From a virus, in the IMG/VR virus record IMGVR_UViG_3300042924_005216, positions 1 through 32,957 of that record: a stretch of DNA of 32,957 nucleotides. One strand, 5' to 3'. Shown here one piece after another: positions 20,137 through 28,783 of the stretch. Under the pieces are notes generated by a model. That model was not told the origin of the DNA and did no database searches. It saw nothing but the letters and a program-made list of their open reading frames with translations. The number at the start of each line of letters is the position of its first letter. The stretch's first letter is position 1. The translations under genes were made by a program, and so were the position numbers.

Positions 20137-21147
20137 TCAGTAATCCCAGCGTACGCGTGGTTTGCCTTCTCTAATACCAAGATGCACGAATCCTTTTGGT
20201 GCACCATATCCTAGCGAGTAAGGCCAATTTTTGTCACACCAGTTTTGCACAGTGTGGACACTGACCCCATCAACGTAAAAGTCGATAGCTCCCTTGGAAG
20301 GAGCACTGTAAGTGTGCTCACTGTTCTTAGCACCTCCTACTTGCGTGTTAATAGGCTCTGGACGAGAAGCACTGGTAATGATCAATGGCTTGTTACCAAA
20401 CTGCTTACGTACTTTCTCAAGGAATAAACACAGTTCTTTTGCCGTGTCGCATTGATATTGTTTGGTAAAACGCCGAGCTTCCTGATTCAAAGTTAATTCA
20501 CCGTACGTGATGTTAGGTGTGATCTTGTACGTGAAAGGGCTCCAAGGATTGAAATTGTTGTTGTGTGGATTGGCATCTTCTTTTTCTCCAATGTTTTGGA
20601 GCTGTCGATCCATGATCTGAATCAACTTGGTGGCGTAGTCAGGATCAGTTGCGTAGCCTTCTTTTACCAGTAAACGAGCACATTCATTCCTGCTAGAGGC
20701 ACGGTTTACGCCTTTAAAACGCCCAAAGTCTTTGTACCAGCGATCAACAAGGTAACAAACACAGGTTTGTAGGTCGGGAAAATCAATAAAGCCAGCTTTA
20801 ATTGTGACCCATTGACCGTTGATAAATTCTTGAGTACTAACGTTAGAGCCAGATCCTTTTAAACCAAAGTAGTTGTTTTTACCAGATGTGTGTTTACCCC
20901 AGCCTGATTCAAGTGCCCACTGTGCAGCAACACATTCAGGCCATTTAGCACCAGCTTGTTTTGCTGCTGCAAGAACACCATCCCAAGTGTTGGCGGTTTC
21001 TGGTTGAGGTTTTGGTTTATTGCGGTATTTAACAGAAAAAGACTCCAGGGCCTCAGGTGTTAACTGAGACTGGAGCCAATTCCATGCGTCAATTTGATGC
21101 GGTTCTTCTACAAAGAACTTAGCAGCGTCCGTAAGTTTGATTGACAT
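20137..21147 (-). CDS. bifunctional endolysin: glucosaminidase plus M15 peptidase
   Basis: Residues about 55-190 match the glucosaminidase fold (GH73): VAAQWALESGWGKH with catalytic Glu E80, and NNYFGLKGSG near 91-100. Residues about 210-336 form a peptidase M15 domain: ITSASRPEP, SEHTYSAPSKGAIDFYV with H278 and D289 as zinc ligands, and GFVHLGIR with H322. The two domains would cut glycan and stem peptide of host peptidoglycan during lysis. No signal peptide is seen, so a holin or other route to the wall is required. Confidence 0.85.
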   Translation of the reverse strand: MSIKLTDAAKFFVEEPHQIDAWNWLQSQLTPEALESFSVKYRNKPKPQPETANTWDGVLAAAKQAGAKWPECVAAQWALESGWGKHTSGKNNYFGLKGSGSNVSTQEFINGQWVTIKAGFIDFPDLQTCVCYLVDRWYKDFGRFKGVNRASSRNECARLLVKEGYATDPDYATKLIQIMDRQLQNIGEKEDANPHNNNFNPWSPFTYKITPNITYGELTLNQEARRFTKQYQCDTAKELCLFLEKVRKQFGNKPLIITSASRPEPINTQVGGAKNSEHTYSAPSKGAIDFYVDGVSVHTVQNWCDKNWPYSLGYGAPKGFVHLGIREGKPRVRWDY

Positions 21148-21190
21148 ATCGACCTAGAGCTTTTGTATTACTCTAAATCAGGTCAATAAA

Positions 21191-21571
21191 CTACTTGGGG
21201 TTTACATAACCAATGCTGTACGGCAATGGCGGAAGTGGATCGGGTGCGCCCCAGGGTAGTCCAAGCTCATGTGTTGGATGCAGAAGTTCTTGCAAGCGAG
21301 CTTCAATGTCAGCTTCAATTGCTTTTACTTCATCTGCACCTAGGGCATCACGGCACCAACCCACTGCAGTTTCCTTGTTAAGGCTGGAGTAAGGAACCCA
21401 TTTCTTTGGATCTGCCGGAGAAAGCTCAACGATACCTGTTGTGCTAACGGTATGTTTACCTTCTGTTTTGTAGGCAGTCCAATGAATAGAAAAGACCTCA
21501 CCACCTGGATAAGCAATGCTATCCGGCAGTTTACGGTCTAGGTTCTTAATACCCCACTTAACAGGATTCAT
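21191..21571 (-). CDS. phage protein, paralogue of 21789-22112, 126 aa
   Basis: The sequence shares with 21789-22112 the order WxIxNLxR, LPD, VxxxHWTA, S/G-xVxL, P-x-D-P, F/YSxLxKExAVxW and ALGxDxV, then LHPTxExGxPW. The proteins are therefore paralogues. I recall similar short proteins near tail-fibre genes in cyanophages. This copy has an extra proline-rich C-terminal tail (PWGAPDPLPPLPYSIGY). It may attach to fibres or act as chaperone, which is inference. Confidence 0.65.
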   Translation of the reverse strand: MNPVKWGIKNLDRKLPDSIAYPGGEVFSIHWTAYKTEGKHTVSTTGIVELSPADPKKWVPYSSLNKETAVGWCRDALGADEVKAIEADIEARLQELLHPTHELGLPWGAPDPLPPLPYSIGYVNPK

Positions 21572-21574
21572 TGA

Positions 21575-21754
21575 TCACTCTTCTGTTTCAACCTTTTCTT
21601 CAGTCTGAGTCTCTTCCTCTGGAGCAAACTCAATCGTGTCAATTAATTGACCAATGAGGTTTGCAGAAAAGGCAATAAGATTGCCGTCACCAGTGGCACG
21701 TGCAGAACCAAAGGAATTAATGGCGCTAACTAGCTGAGACTTTGTGCAAGCCAT
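21575..21754 (-). CDS. small acidic-tailed protein, 59 aa
   Basis: Read directly: MACTKSQLVSAINSFGSARA, a helix (GNLIAFSANLIGQLIDTIEF) and a strongly acidic tail (APEEETQTEEKVETEE). The stop lies 4 bases before the start of the downstream paralogue gene, and TATACT (21776-21781) sits 21 bases upstream. Such small proteins with MACTKSQL starts occur next to fibre genes in cyanophages as I recall. Role unknown. Confidence 0.55.
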   Translation of the reverse strand: MACTKSQLVSAINSFGSARATGDGNLIAFSANLIGQLIDTIEFAPEEETQTEEKVETEE

Positions 21755-21775
21755 AATGAACAGATAACTTCAAAG

Positions 21776-21781
21776 AGTATA
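21776..21781 (-). promoter_or_regulatory. -10-like TATACT
   Basis: On the minus strand TATACT lies 21-27 bases upstream of the ATG at 21754. It could drive the 59-residue protein, its downstream paralogue and the endolysin. No clear -35 is visible. Confidence 0.35.
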
Positions 21782-21788
21782 ACAAAAA

Positions 21789-22112
21789 TCACCAGGGAAC
21801 GCCAGATTCAGAAGTTGGATGCAGTTTGGCTTGGATTTGATTGTGCAATGCTTCTTCAATCGAAACGACTTGATCAACGCCAAGTGCTGCCAAGGTCCAG
21901 TTCACCGCTTCTTCTTTAGTGAGTTCACTAAAAGGAGTGAAGTTATCAGGGTCGGGTTCACCAAGGCCAACGCTGCCGTAACAACCGGCAGTTTCACCGT
22001 CTTCCTCGAGGGATGCAGTCCAATGGACGGTGTATACAGCGCCATCAGGACAGGTGTCACCATCAGGAAGATGACGTTCAAGGTTGGCAATATCCCAAAC
22101 AGTGTTGGCCAT
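21789..22112 (-). CDS. phage protein, paralogue of 21191-21571, 107 aa
   Basis: Begins MANTVWDIANLERHLPDG and contains VYTVHWTASLEEDGE, GCYGSVGLGEPDPDNF and LTKEEAVNWTLAALG, ending SESGVPW. The mixed strand-helix layout and conserved W and PW ends mark a small family also represented by 21191-21571. It lies between the tail-fibre side and the lysis side of the minus-strand cluster. The GTVHWT-like centre is likely a beta sheet. Function unknown. Confidence 0.65.
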   Translation of the reverse strand: MANTVWDIANLERHLPDGDTCPDGAVYTVHWTASLEEDGETAGCYGSVGLGEPDPDNFTPFSELTKEEAVNWTLAALGVDQVVSIEEALHNQIQAKLHPTSESGVPW

Positions 22113-22144
22113 AGTTAATGATATTTTCTTTTATTTTACCAGGT

Positions 22145-22168
22145 GTGATTAGTGAAGGTGACTACTGG
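22145..22168. repeat. gene-end repeat, copy 1
   Basis: GTGATTAGTG-N4-TGACTACTGG, identical at 20 of 24 positions to the copy at 22623-22646. It includes the TAG stop of the minus-strand gene 22162-22389. The two copies bracket two small genes. Confidence 0.65.
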
Positions 22169-22389
22169 GCTTCAAGCTCGTCAGCGATGGCAAGGAGTTT
22201 CTTGCGGCAAGCCTGGCGGGCATCGCGCTCAAACATCCAGCGCTGATCACCCCCGTAAAGCGGCTCTTCCGGCAGCACCTGATCCGCAGCAGCTCGCAGG
22301 GCGGCGGCAACTCGCTTGGATCCAACCAACGGTTTTTCGCAGTAGTACGCATCCAGCACGGTTTGTGCGGCAGGTGAAAGTTCAGACAT
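22162..22389 (-). CDS. hypothetical protein, 75 aa, GC-rich
   Basis: The product MSELSPAAQTVLDAYY... is helical and alanine-rich (VAAALRAAADQVLP; CRKKLLAIADELEAQ), with a central tryptophan and charged residues. Similar ALRAAAD proteins are known in cyanobacteria and their phages as uncharacterised. The gene is visibly more GC-rich than its flanks and is bracketed by two copies of a 24-base repeat, suggesting a recently acquired cassette. Function unknown. Confidence 0.6.
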   Translation of the reverse strand: MSELSPAAQTVLDAYYCEKPLVGSKRVAAALRAAADQVLPEEPLYGGDQRWMFERDARQACRKKLLAIADELEAQ

Positions 22390-22403
22390 AGAAGGGGAAG
22401 CGA

Positions 22404-22622
22404 CTAAAGGGCTTGGCGAAACTGTCCGGGCTGGCCCATCTCCATCTCGACAAGGGTGGTGGTTTGATGGTGGCGAATAATGAGTTTGTGCATCTCTGAT
22501 TCCGAGTATGTCATCAGATAACGCAAGCCTTCTTGGCGCACCGCCTCAAGATCATTTGCAGATCCACCGGCGGCCCATTCTCCTTCGGAGTCTTGTAACT
22601 CCCATTCGTAATGTTCGTCCAT
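22404..22622 (-). CDS. hypothetical protein, 72 aa
   Basis: ATG at 22622 (MDEHYEWELQDSEGEWAAGG) is preferred to ATG 22661, since it follows the upstream stop at 22640 with a short spacer. Alternating hydrophobic and acidic residues suggest beta strands, then a helix (DLEAVRQEGLRYLM) and a histidine-rich segment (IIRHHQTTT). No known motif. It belongs to the cassette between the two 24-base repeats. Confidence 0.55.
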   Translation of the reverse strand: MDEHYEWELQDSEGEWAAGGSANDLEAVRQEGLRYLMTYSESEMHKLIIRHHQTTTLVEMEMGQPGQFRQAL

Positions 22623-22646
22623 GTGATTAGTGGTAATGACTACTGG
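22623..22646. repeat. gene-end repeat, copy 2
   Basis: GTGATTAGTG-N4-TGACTACTGG again, carrying the TAG stop of 22640-23002 in the same register as copy 1, 478 bases away. Homologous recombination between copies could swap or delete the genes between them. Confidence 0.65.
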
Positions 22647-23002
22647 CAAAGAATGTTCCACGCTGTCGGCGTAAAATAACCTTCGCCTACAGCTAGTGCA
22701 GCACGTGTAAGTAATTCATCCTCTTTCTCTTCGGTCCAGCCCATTTGAGTACAGCGGCTTGCGTGGATGCTGTTAATCAGCTCAGCACACAAACTTCTAT
22801 AGTCTTCTTGGGCTAATGCTTTTTCGCAGTCAAGCGGCCAAGCCTCGCTCGCTTTAACGAGCAACTGAATTGCAAAGGTTTGTACTTCCTCGCGGCTGTG
22901 GAACTCTTGGGTGTAATGACTGTCTTCGTCGTTGGCCAGAAAGACTTTTCCGTCTTTAGCCCAAGGGGTGTGGGGCGTGCCCCGGTAATCTTGTTGGGTC
23001 AT
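22640..23002 (-). CDS. hypothetical protein, 120 aa
   Basis: ATG at 23002 (MTQQDYRGTPHTPWAKDGKV) is preferred to ATG 23065, which would place 21 extra residues close to the terminator at 23071-23093. The protein has a short beta-like start and a helical body (FAIQLLVKASEAWPL; TEEKEDELLTRAALAVG). No cysteine cluster or membrane span. Family not recognised. Confidence 0.55.
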   Translation of the reverse strand: MTQQDYRGTPHTPWAKDGKVFLANDEDSHYTQEFHSREEVQTFAIQLLVKASEAWPLDCEKALAQEDYRSLCAELINSIHASRCTQMGWTEEKEDELLTRAALAVGEGYFTPTAWNILCQ

Positions 23003-23070
23003 GGTTTCTAGGGGACTGTGGCCAGGGGCAGGAGGTGCAAACTCGCTGCCCCACCACAATATCACGCATT

Positions 23071-23093
23071 AAAAAGGGCGGTGTGTACCGCCC
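23071..23093 (-). terminator. Rho-independent terminator after large tail fibre
   Basis: On the minus strand GGGCGGT-ACAC-ACCGCCC is a perfect 7-bp stem followed by TTTTT. It lies 30 bases past the stop of the 1262-residue fibre gene and separates it from the small genes to its left. Confidence 0.9.
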
Positions 23094-23123
23094 CAGACGT
23101 TTTAACGAGTAGGGTTACTGGCT

Positions 23124-26100
23124 CTAGCAAGCCATCAGCACACAAGGCACGCAGTAGCTGCCATCGTCGTAGGTGCAGGTGACGTGGGTTGAAGTGACTT
23201 TGGCGATGGTCTTGCTGCGGATAATGTCGTCGTCTTGGGGCTTGGCGGTGCCATCACCAGCGGACATCAGGAGATCGCCCCGCTGCACGGTGACGCCCTC
23301 GGCAATGCGGATGATGAAGTCACCCGTCATGGCGCAGTAGAAGTCGTCGGTGTAGGTGTCGTCGTCGTCCCACGCCTGAAACACGCCAGACACGTTCTTA
23401 TCACCTTCAACGTCGCTCACCTTCATCCGGTTGAGCTGTTCGTTGTCTTCCTCGCCCCAGTCGCACATTTCGTCGATGTTGCTCAAGACAGTGCCGCGCA
23501 GGATTTCAGTGCGTTCTGCGCCACCAGGCAGTTGCGACCAGCGGGAGAGGTGAGCACCGTTGTAGCTAACGGTGGTGCCAGAGACCGAGATTGAGCCTTC
23601 AGATGTTCCATCTTGCTCAAACTCGATAATTGTTCCATCAGTTCCACGCCTGTCAAAGTATGCAACAACTCCTGTATTGCGAGTAACTGTATATGCTCCG
23701 TTAGTTGTATTGCCAAAATCAATCTGACCATTACTCTTAATCCTCATCCGCTCCGTCGGGCTGCTTGCCCCATCGGCAGTAGTGGAGAACACTAATCTCG
23801 ACGGATAGTCATTCGTTCCGGTCGCCCCGTCTGCTTCACAACCTATAACTGCATAGTTGGATCCTACGTTGTCTCCGAAAATTATGTATCCCATTGCAGT
23901 GCCTGCTGTAAGGCCGCTGCTAGAAGTGTCTCTTTGAATTAAGATAATTCCCGGCTGGCCACTAGAGAAACTATTGCCTTGGAAGACAGCTCTTGCTGAA
24001 CCAGTGCTCGAAGACGTGCCAACTAAGAGCCTGCCGGAGCTGTCAATCCGAACCGACTCTGCTCCAGAGCGATTGAATGTAATGATGTCGTTTTGATTGC
24101 AAGCAATCGAATTAACTCTTGTGCTGCCGTTGAGATAACCAATTCCAAAGTTTTGAGTGCCGCCAAACTGATCAGCAAAGATGTACTTATCAGCATTTCC
24201 GGTAGCAGCACCTTTGAAAACCAAGGCGGTAGTTTGAGAGCTGTTGTCAAAAGTGACAAGCGAGCTGGAGCGCAGATTTGCTTGAGATGAAAAGTCTGCG
24301 TTTGAGTTTTTAAGGATCGTTAAAGCCGTATCAGGCGTCTGAGTGCCAATCCCTACGTTGCCTGACGACGAAATCCTCATCCGCTCCGTCGGGCTGCTTG
24401 CTCCGTCGGCGGTAGTGGAGAACACTAACCTGCCCGGCATGTCGTTCGCGCCGGGGGTGCCGTCAATAGATGCTGTGATTGACGCACACGGGACAAACTC
24501 GGTCCCGTCATTACCTTGAAATTGAATGCCGCCGATTGAGTCCGTGCTTGAAACTAGTGTGTTAGAACCAACACTACTTCCGGCGCTTTTATTGATAAAA
24601 ATGTTTAACGCTTCACCTGCAGTGGAATTATTGCAAGTAAAAGAACAGGCAGAATTGCTAAAGTTAGTGCCTTCTACTTGTAGCTGAGCGGTTCCGGTGC
24701 TATTGAAGAAATTGCTACGCGCAGTAGACGTGCCAACTAACAACCTGCCGGAGCTGTCGATACGGGCGCGTTCGGAGCCGCCAGTCTCAACCGAAACAGT
24801 ATCCGCAGCGGGGAATCGGATTGCAGTGTTGGTGTCACCGCCGTGGATGATCTTGTCGGTGATGGTTACGTCGCCGTTGACATCTAGGGTTGTGGCTGGG
24901 CTAGTAGTGCCAATCCCTACTCGTCCTGTTGAGTCAATACGCAGTCTTTCAGCAACAGCGGTACTGTTTCCAGTTACAAGACACAAACCCGCAGCCTGAA
25001 AACCTCCATCATCAACCGCCAAAATAGCGGCGCATTGGTTGCTAGGTTCTCCAAGAGAAATTCCACTTATAAAATTACCGGTGATGTTATTATTTGTATC
25101 ACCTGTGACTTTAATTTGAACATTTTGATTAAGAACTGCCGGCGTCAATGAAGTTGTGTTAAGAGCAGTCGACCTAACATCAAGTTTGGCGGTAGGGCTA
25201 CTAGTCCCCAGACCTAAGCGGCCACTGGAGTCTAGGCGCATGCGCTCGGTAGGACTTGCAGCTCCATCGGCGGTCGTAGCAAAAATGAGCCTGCCTGGCA
25301 TGTCGTTAGCGCCGGGGGTGCCGTCTACTGCAGCGGTTATTTGAGCTGCGGGTACAAACTTAGAGCCATCGGATCCCTGGAATGAAACCGTGCCAAGCTG
25401 GGCATTACTAGCAACTGCTGTTATGCCTCCAATCGAATCAGAGGCATGTCTTGCAAATATATAGATAGGATCGTTGTTGTTGCTGGAGCCAAAGACCTGC
25501 GAAATAAAGCGGCCTTGATCTCCTCCAGAAGGACTGGCACCTTCTACCTGAACCAGCGGGCTGTGGCTTGTTGTGCCATTAAAAATGCTACGCGCACTAG
25601 ACGTGCCAACTAACAACCTGCCGGAGCTGTCGATGCGGGCGCGTTCGGTGTCTGGAGAACCTCCGCCACCGCCTGTATTGAACGCAATTTCACCTGTTGC
25701 AGCAGTCGCGCCATAGCTGCGAATTAATGTAGTTCCTGCGCTGTACTGAAGGACACCGGCATTAGTTTGGTGTGTTGCAATAGGTCCGCGAGCAAAGATT
25801 GGACCAACAACATCAAGACTGACAACGCCAGTTCCAAAACCAGCAGCAGGGCTCGTGGTGCCAATCCCTACTCGGCCTGAGGAGTCAATAACAAACCGAT
25901 CAGCAGCATTGGAGCTGTCATATATTCTGAAGAGTTTCGTAGCCCCACCTGTAGCTGCCAGCAAGCGCCAAGTAGCGTTAGCAACTGCTGTATCCGTTAA
26001 ACCAATTTCTGCGCCGCTCCCGCTTACATGGAGCAAATAACTAGGGCTACTGGTTCCCAGCCCCAAGCGGCCACTGGAGTCCAGGCGCATGCGCTCGGTG

Positions 26101-26912
26101 CTACTGGTGCCAAACTGCAGAGAATCGTCAACATGACTGTACTGAACGTAGCCCCTGTATAAATCTGCACCAGTACCGTCAGCAAAATAAACAGCACAAG
26201 TGCTGGCGGTTCCAGCCGCTAAAGCGAGTGCCTGGTTGTTGGCAAAGCTGCCTATTTGCAGATTCGTATTAGGGCTACTGGTCCCCAGCCCCACCAGCCC
26301 ACCTGCTGTTACACGCAGTCTTTCGCTGCCATTAGAAACAAGTTGCAGCAGCGTACTAAATGCTGATGCGGATGAAACAGTAAAACCGCTATCTGCGTTT
26401 AATTGTGCCTCTCCATTCGTGTTGACGGCCCAACTGGCTACTCCAGGTGATGCACCAGTGCGTTCAAGCCGAATGCCGTGATTAGCAGCTTTTGCCAAAT
26501 GCAAAGTGTTGGCCGGGCTTGCTGTGTTGATGCCAACATTCCCACTCGCATCAACAAACAAACGCCCAGTGCCATTAGTCGAGATGGCTACTTGGTCTGC
26601 GCCGGGGGAGTACAGGCCAGAATTTGCGTCCCCGCTGAAACTAATTGATGGGTTGGAAGCACTGCCTAATGCAAATACACCTGAAGTAATTGTGGCAACA
26701 CCACCGGTGACCGTGGTAAAAGCTGCAGCACCACCAGTGATTGTTGCACCAGATACTGTTTGGCCTCGAATCGTATTACCAGAAACAGTGCCAGTTACCG
26801 TAATATTGCCGCTAAAAGTCGGGTTCTGAACTAACCCAGAAATTGTAACGCTCTTATCAACACCAGCATCGGTGAAAGTAATCGTATCTACTTTAATAGT
26901 GCCGTAAGCCAT
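23124..26912 (-). CDS. large repetitive tail fibre, 1262 aa
   Basis: The N-terminus (MAYGTIKVDTITFTDAGVDK) leads into glycine-threonine repeats, then many units containing ERxRxDSSGRLLVGTSS or LGLGTSSP separated by 70-120 residue beta-rich insertions. This is the typical architecture of cyanophage fibres. The last 150 residues (from SRWSQLPGG) contain an acidic block and a cysteine-rich end (DGSYCVPCVLMAC), which may be the receptor-binding or trimer-forming tip. Repeated units are also similar at the DNA level, which favours recombination and host-range change. It should form a trimeric fibre on the tail. TAAAAT upstream may be the -10. Confidence 0.85.
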   Translation of the reverse strand: MAYGTIKVDTITFTDAGVDKSVTISGLVQNPTFSGNITVTGTVSGNTIRGQTVSGATITGGAAAFTTVTGGVATITSGVFALGSASNPSISFSGDANSGLYSPGADQVAISTNGTGRLFVDASGNVGINTASPANTLHLAKAANHGIRLERTGASPGVASWAVNTNGEAQLNADSGFTVSSASAFSTLLQLVSNGSERLRVTAGGLVGLGTSSPNTNLQIGSFANNQALALAAGTASTCAVYFADGTGADLYRGYVQYSHVDDSLQFGTSSTERMRLDSSGRLGLGTSSPSYLLHVSGSGAEIGLTDTAVANATWRLLAATGGATKLFRIYDSSNAADRFVIDSSGRVGIGTTSPAAGFGTGVVSLDVVGPIFARGPIATHQTNAGVLQYSAGTTLIRSYGATAATGEIAFNTGGGGGSPDTERARIDSSGRLLVGTSSARSIFNGTTSHSPLVQVEGASPSGGDQGRFISQVFGSSNNNDPIYIFARHASDSIGGITAVASNAQLGTVSFQGSDGSKFVPAAQITAAVDGTPGANDMPGRLIFATTADGAASPTERMRLDSSGRLGLGTSSPTAKLDVRSTALNTTSLTPAVLNQNVQIKVTGDTNNNITGNFISGISLGEPSNQCAAILAVDDGGFQAAGLCLVTGNSTAVAERLRIDSTGRVGIGTTSPATTLDVNGDVTITDKIIHGGDTNTAIRFPAADTVSVETGGSERARIDSSGRLLVGTSTARSNFFNSTGTAQLQVEGTNFSNSACSFTCNNSTAGEALNIFINKSAGSSVGSNTLVSSTDSIGGIQFQGNDGTEFVPCASITASIDGTPGANDMPGRLVFSTTADGASSPTERMRISSSGNVGIGTQTPDTALTILKNSNADFSSQANLRSSSLVTFDNSSQTTALVFKGAATGNADKYIFADQFGGTQNFGIGYLNGSTRVNSIACNQNDIITFNRSGAESVRIDSSGRLLVGTSSSTGSARAVFQGNSFSSGQPGIILIQRDTSSSGLTAGTAMGYIIFGDNVGSNYAVIGCEADGATGTNDYPSRLVFSTTADGASSPTERMRIKSNGQIDFGNTTNGAYTVTRNTGVVAYFDRRGTDGTIIEFEQDGTSEGSISVSGTTVSYNGAHLSRWSQLPGGAERTEILRGTVLSNIDEMCDWGEEDNEQLNRMKVSDVEGDKNVSGVFQAWDDDDTYTDDFYCAMTGDFIIRIAEGVTVQRGDLLMSAGDGTAKPQDDDIIRSKTIAKVTSTHVTCTYDDGSYCVPCVLMAC

Positions 26913-26948
26913 TTTGTTGTCTCTTTTTGTTTATTTTAGCGGAAAAAA

Positions 26949-28739
26949 TTAAGGCAAAATAATTAACGGGCCTTGGATTACAAACCCACTTGCGCTACCG
27001 GAAACAACGCCAGAACACACAATGGCAGGTGTTGCTCCAGAAGGTGTGGTTACCCTAAGCGTGCTACCGGTGATATCAGTAAACACACCGGTTGCACCAG
27101 TGACTGTTACACCAGAAACAGTTGTAAATGTTGCAGTTACACCTGTGGTCGTTGTTCCTGTTAACGAGGTAAATGTTCCGGTTGTTGCCGAGGTTGTAAC
27201 CGATTGAACCGTAGTACCTGTAATTGTTGTGCCACTAAGAGTACCAGTGATCTGGACACCAGAAGCAAAGAAACCAGAACCAAGGACGTTAAGGTTGCCT
27301 GATACTGTCGTGTTAGTAAAAGCAAGGTTAATTGCTGCAAGTGTTTGGAAAACACCTGTCGTTGCATTGACTGTTGTTCCTGTGTACGTCGTACCACTAA
27401 GATTAGTAAAGATGCCAGACGTACCTTGGATCGTATTACCAGTGATTGTGGCCCCAGAAACACTGGTAGTGAAAACGCCAGCGATACCGGTCAGATTCGT
27501 GAAGCTGCCAGTGTCTCCTGTGACAAGCAGACCGGAAACACGTGTGGTAAATGTACCGGTTGCCCCCGTCAAAGAAGTAAAGGTACCGATGTTACCGGTA
27601 ACGGTTGCGCCTGAAACTTGAGTGGTAAATGTCCCGGACGTACTCGTCAGATTTGTAAAAACACCCGAAGCCCCGGTAATCGTGGTGGCCGATAGCTGAC
27701 TAGTAAAGACACCGGATACACCAGAAACAATCGTTGCGGCAACTGTGTTACCAGTGACTGTTGCACCAGAAACTCTGGTGAATGTACCGGATACACCAGT
27801 CAGTGTTGTGTAAAGTCCGGTGTCACCAGTAACGACTGCACCCGAAAGAAACTGTGTAAAAACGCCAGAGATACCAGAGACGTTACCAAAAGCACCCGTA
27901 TTACCTGTTACGGTTGTACCAGAAATCCTCGTTGTGAAAGTACCGGAAACACCGGTGATATTAGAAGCTTGTACCGTATTTCCGGTAATGGTTGCACCAG
28001 ATAACTGTGTTGTAAAAACACCAGATACACCAGTGACACTTGTGAATTGTGCCGTAGATCCAGTTACTGTTGTTCCAGATAATGTTCCTGTGACCTGAAC
28101 ACCGTTACTAAATTGAGCAGTGCCAGTAACCGTCAGTCCGCTAGCAACGGAAAGATTACCGTTTACATCCAAGACAGGTGTACCTAACTCCTGGAACGTA
28201 CCCGTGGTTGCTGCGACGGTAGTACCAGTGATTGTGACACCGCTCAGATTGGTGAATACACCAGATGGCGAACGGACAATACCACCTGTGATCGTGGCAC
28301 CTGATAAGTTTTGGTAAACGCCAGATGTAAAAGCGCTTGTCGTACCGGTTGCGGTCGTAACCGTAGCAGTAACTGCGTTGACGTTGGTGCCTTGTACGTT
28401 GGTTCCTGTAATGGTCAGACCACTGACGGTACCACTGACAACCGCATTGTTTTGAACTACAATTCCACTGAATGTGCTTGATCCAGAAGCTGTAATTGAA
28501 TTGAATGAGCTAGTACCAGAAACCGTTAGGTTCCCTGAAATTGTGACGTTACCACTGAAGGTTGCGCCACTAGCAGGTGCGTAATACTCATTAAGATATT
28601 CTTTGAATTGAGTAAAGGTAATTTTTTTGTTGCGTAAAGTGGGGTCAACCTCGAAGACATGGACGAGCGTTAGCAGGTCCTGTTCATCGATCTCGCCCCC
28701 ACTGATGGCAGGGAATTCACTGATCCTACGGTTTGCCAC
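26949..28739 (-). CDS. repetitive tail fibre, 596 aa
   Basis: An N-terminal baseplate- or tail-attachment-like region (RRISEFPAISGGEIDEQDLL to about residue 55) is followed by more than a dozen units of roughly 22-28 residues with the core SGATVTGNT and SGVFTTxxSG. Each unit looks like one rung of a beta-solenoid or triple-helical fibre shaft. The last 60 residues repeat the same pattern, ending FVIQGPLIILP with no obvious receptor tip. It may be the shaft joined to the larger fibre encoded downstream. A clean TATAAT lies upstream of the start. Confidence 0.85.
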   Translation of the reverse strand: MANRRISEFPAISGGEIDEQDLLTLVHVFEVDPTLRNKKITFTQFKEYLNEYYAPASGATFSGNVTISGNLTVSGTSSFNSITASGSSTFSGIVVQNNAVVSGTVSGLTITGTNVQGTNVNAVTATVTTATGTTSAFTSGVYQNLSGATITGGIVRSPSGVFTNLSGVTITGTTVAATTGTFQELGTPVLDVNGNLSVASGLTVTGTAQFSNGVQVTGTLSGTTVTGSTAQFTSVTGVSGVFTTQLSGATITGNTVQASNITGVSGTFTTRISGTTVTGNTGAFGNVSGISGVFTQFLSGAVVTGDTGLYTTLTGVSGTFTRVSGATVTGNTVAATIVSGVSGVFTSQLSATTITGASGVFTNLTSTSGTFTTQVSGATVTGNIGTFTSLTGATGTFTTRVSGLLVTGDTGSFTNLTGIAGVFTTSVSGATITGNTIQGTSGIFTNLSGTTYTGTTVNATTGVFQTLAAINLAFTNTTVSGNLNVLGSGFFASGVQITGTLSGTTITGTTVQSVTTSATTGTFTSLTGTTTTGVTATFTTVSGVTVTGATGVFTDITGSTLRVTTPSGATPAIVCSGVVSGSASGFVIQGPLIILP

Positions 28740-28766
28740 CTACTAACTACGCAATTCCTTCTCTAC

Positions 28767-28772
28767 ATTATA
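28767..28772 (-). promoter_or_regulatory. consensus -10 box TATAAT upstream of fibre genes
   Basis: On the minus strand TATAAT lies 28-33 bases before the ATG at 28739. No good -35 box is seen at the usual distance. It is a plausible promoter for the two tail-fibre genes. Confidence 0.5.
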
Positions 28773-28783
28773 GATCGGCTTAT

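Noticed and set aside
24300-26110. Regularly spaced similar DNA segments resembling a repeat array
   Set aside because: The repeats are codons of the fibre's DSSGRLGLGTSSP units, with irregular spacing and an open frame throughout, so it is not a CRISPR array.
27229-28317. Several plus-strand ORFs rich in P, V and T
   Set aside because: They are antisense readings of the repeated SGATVTGNT-type codons of the tail fibre.
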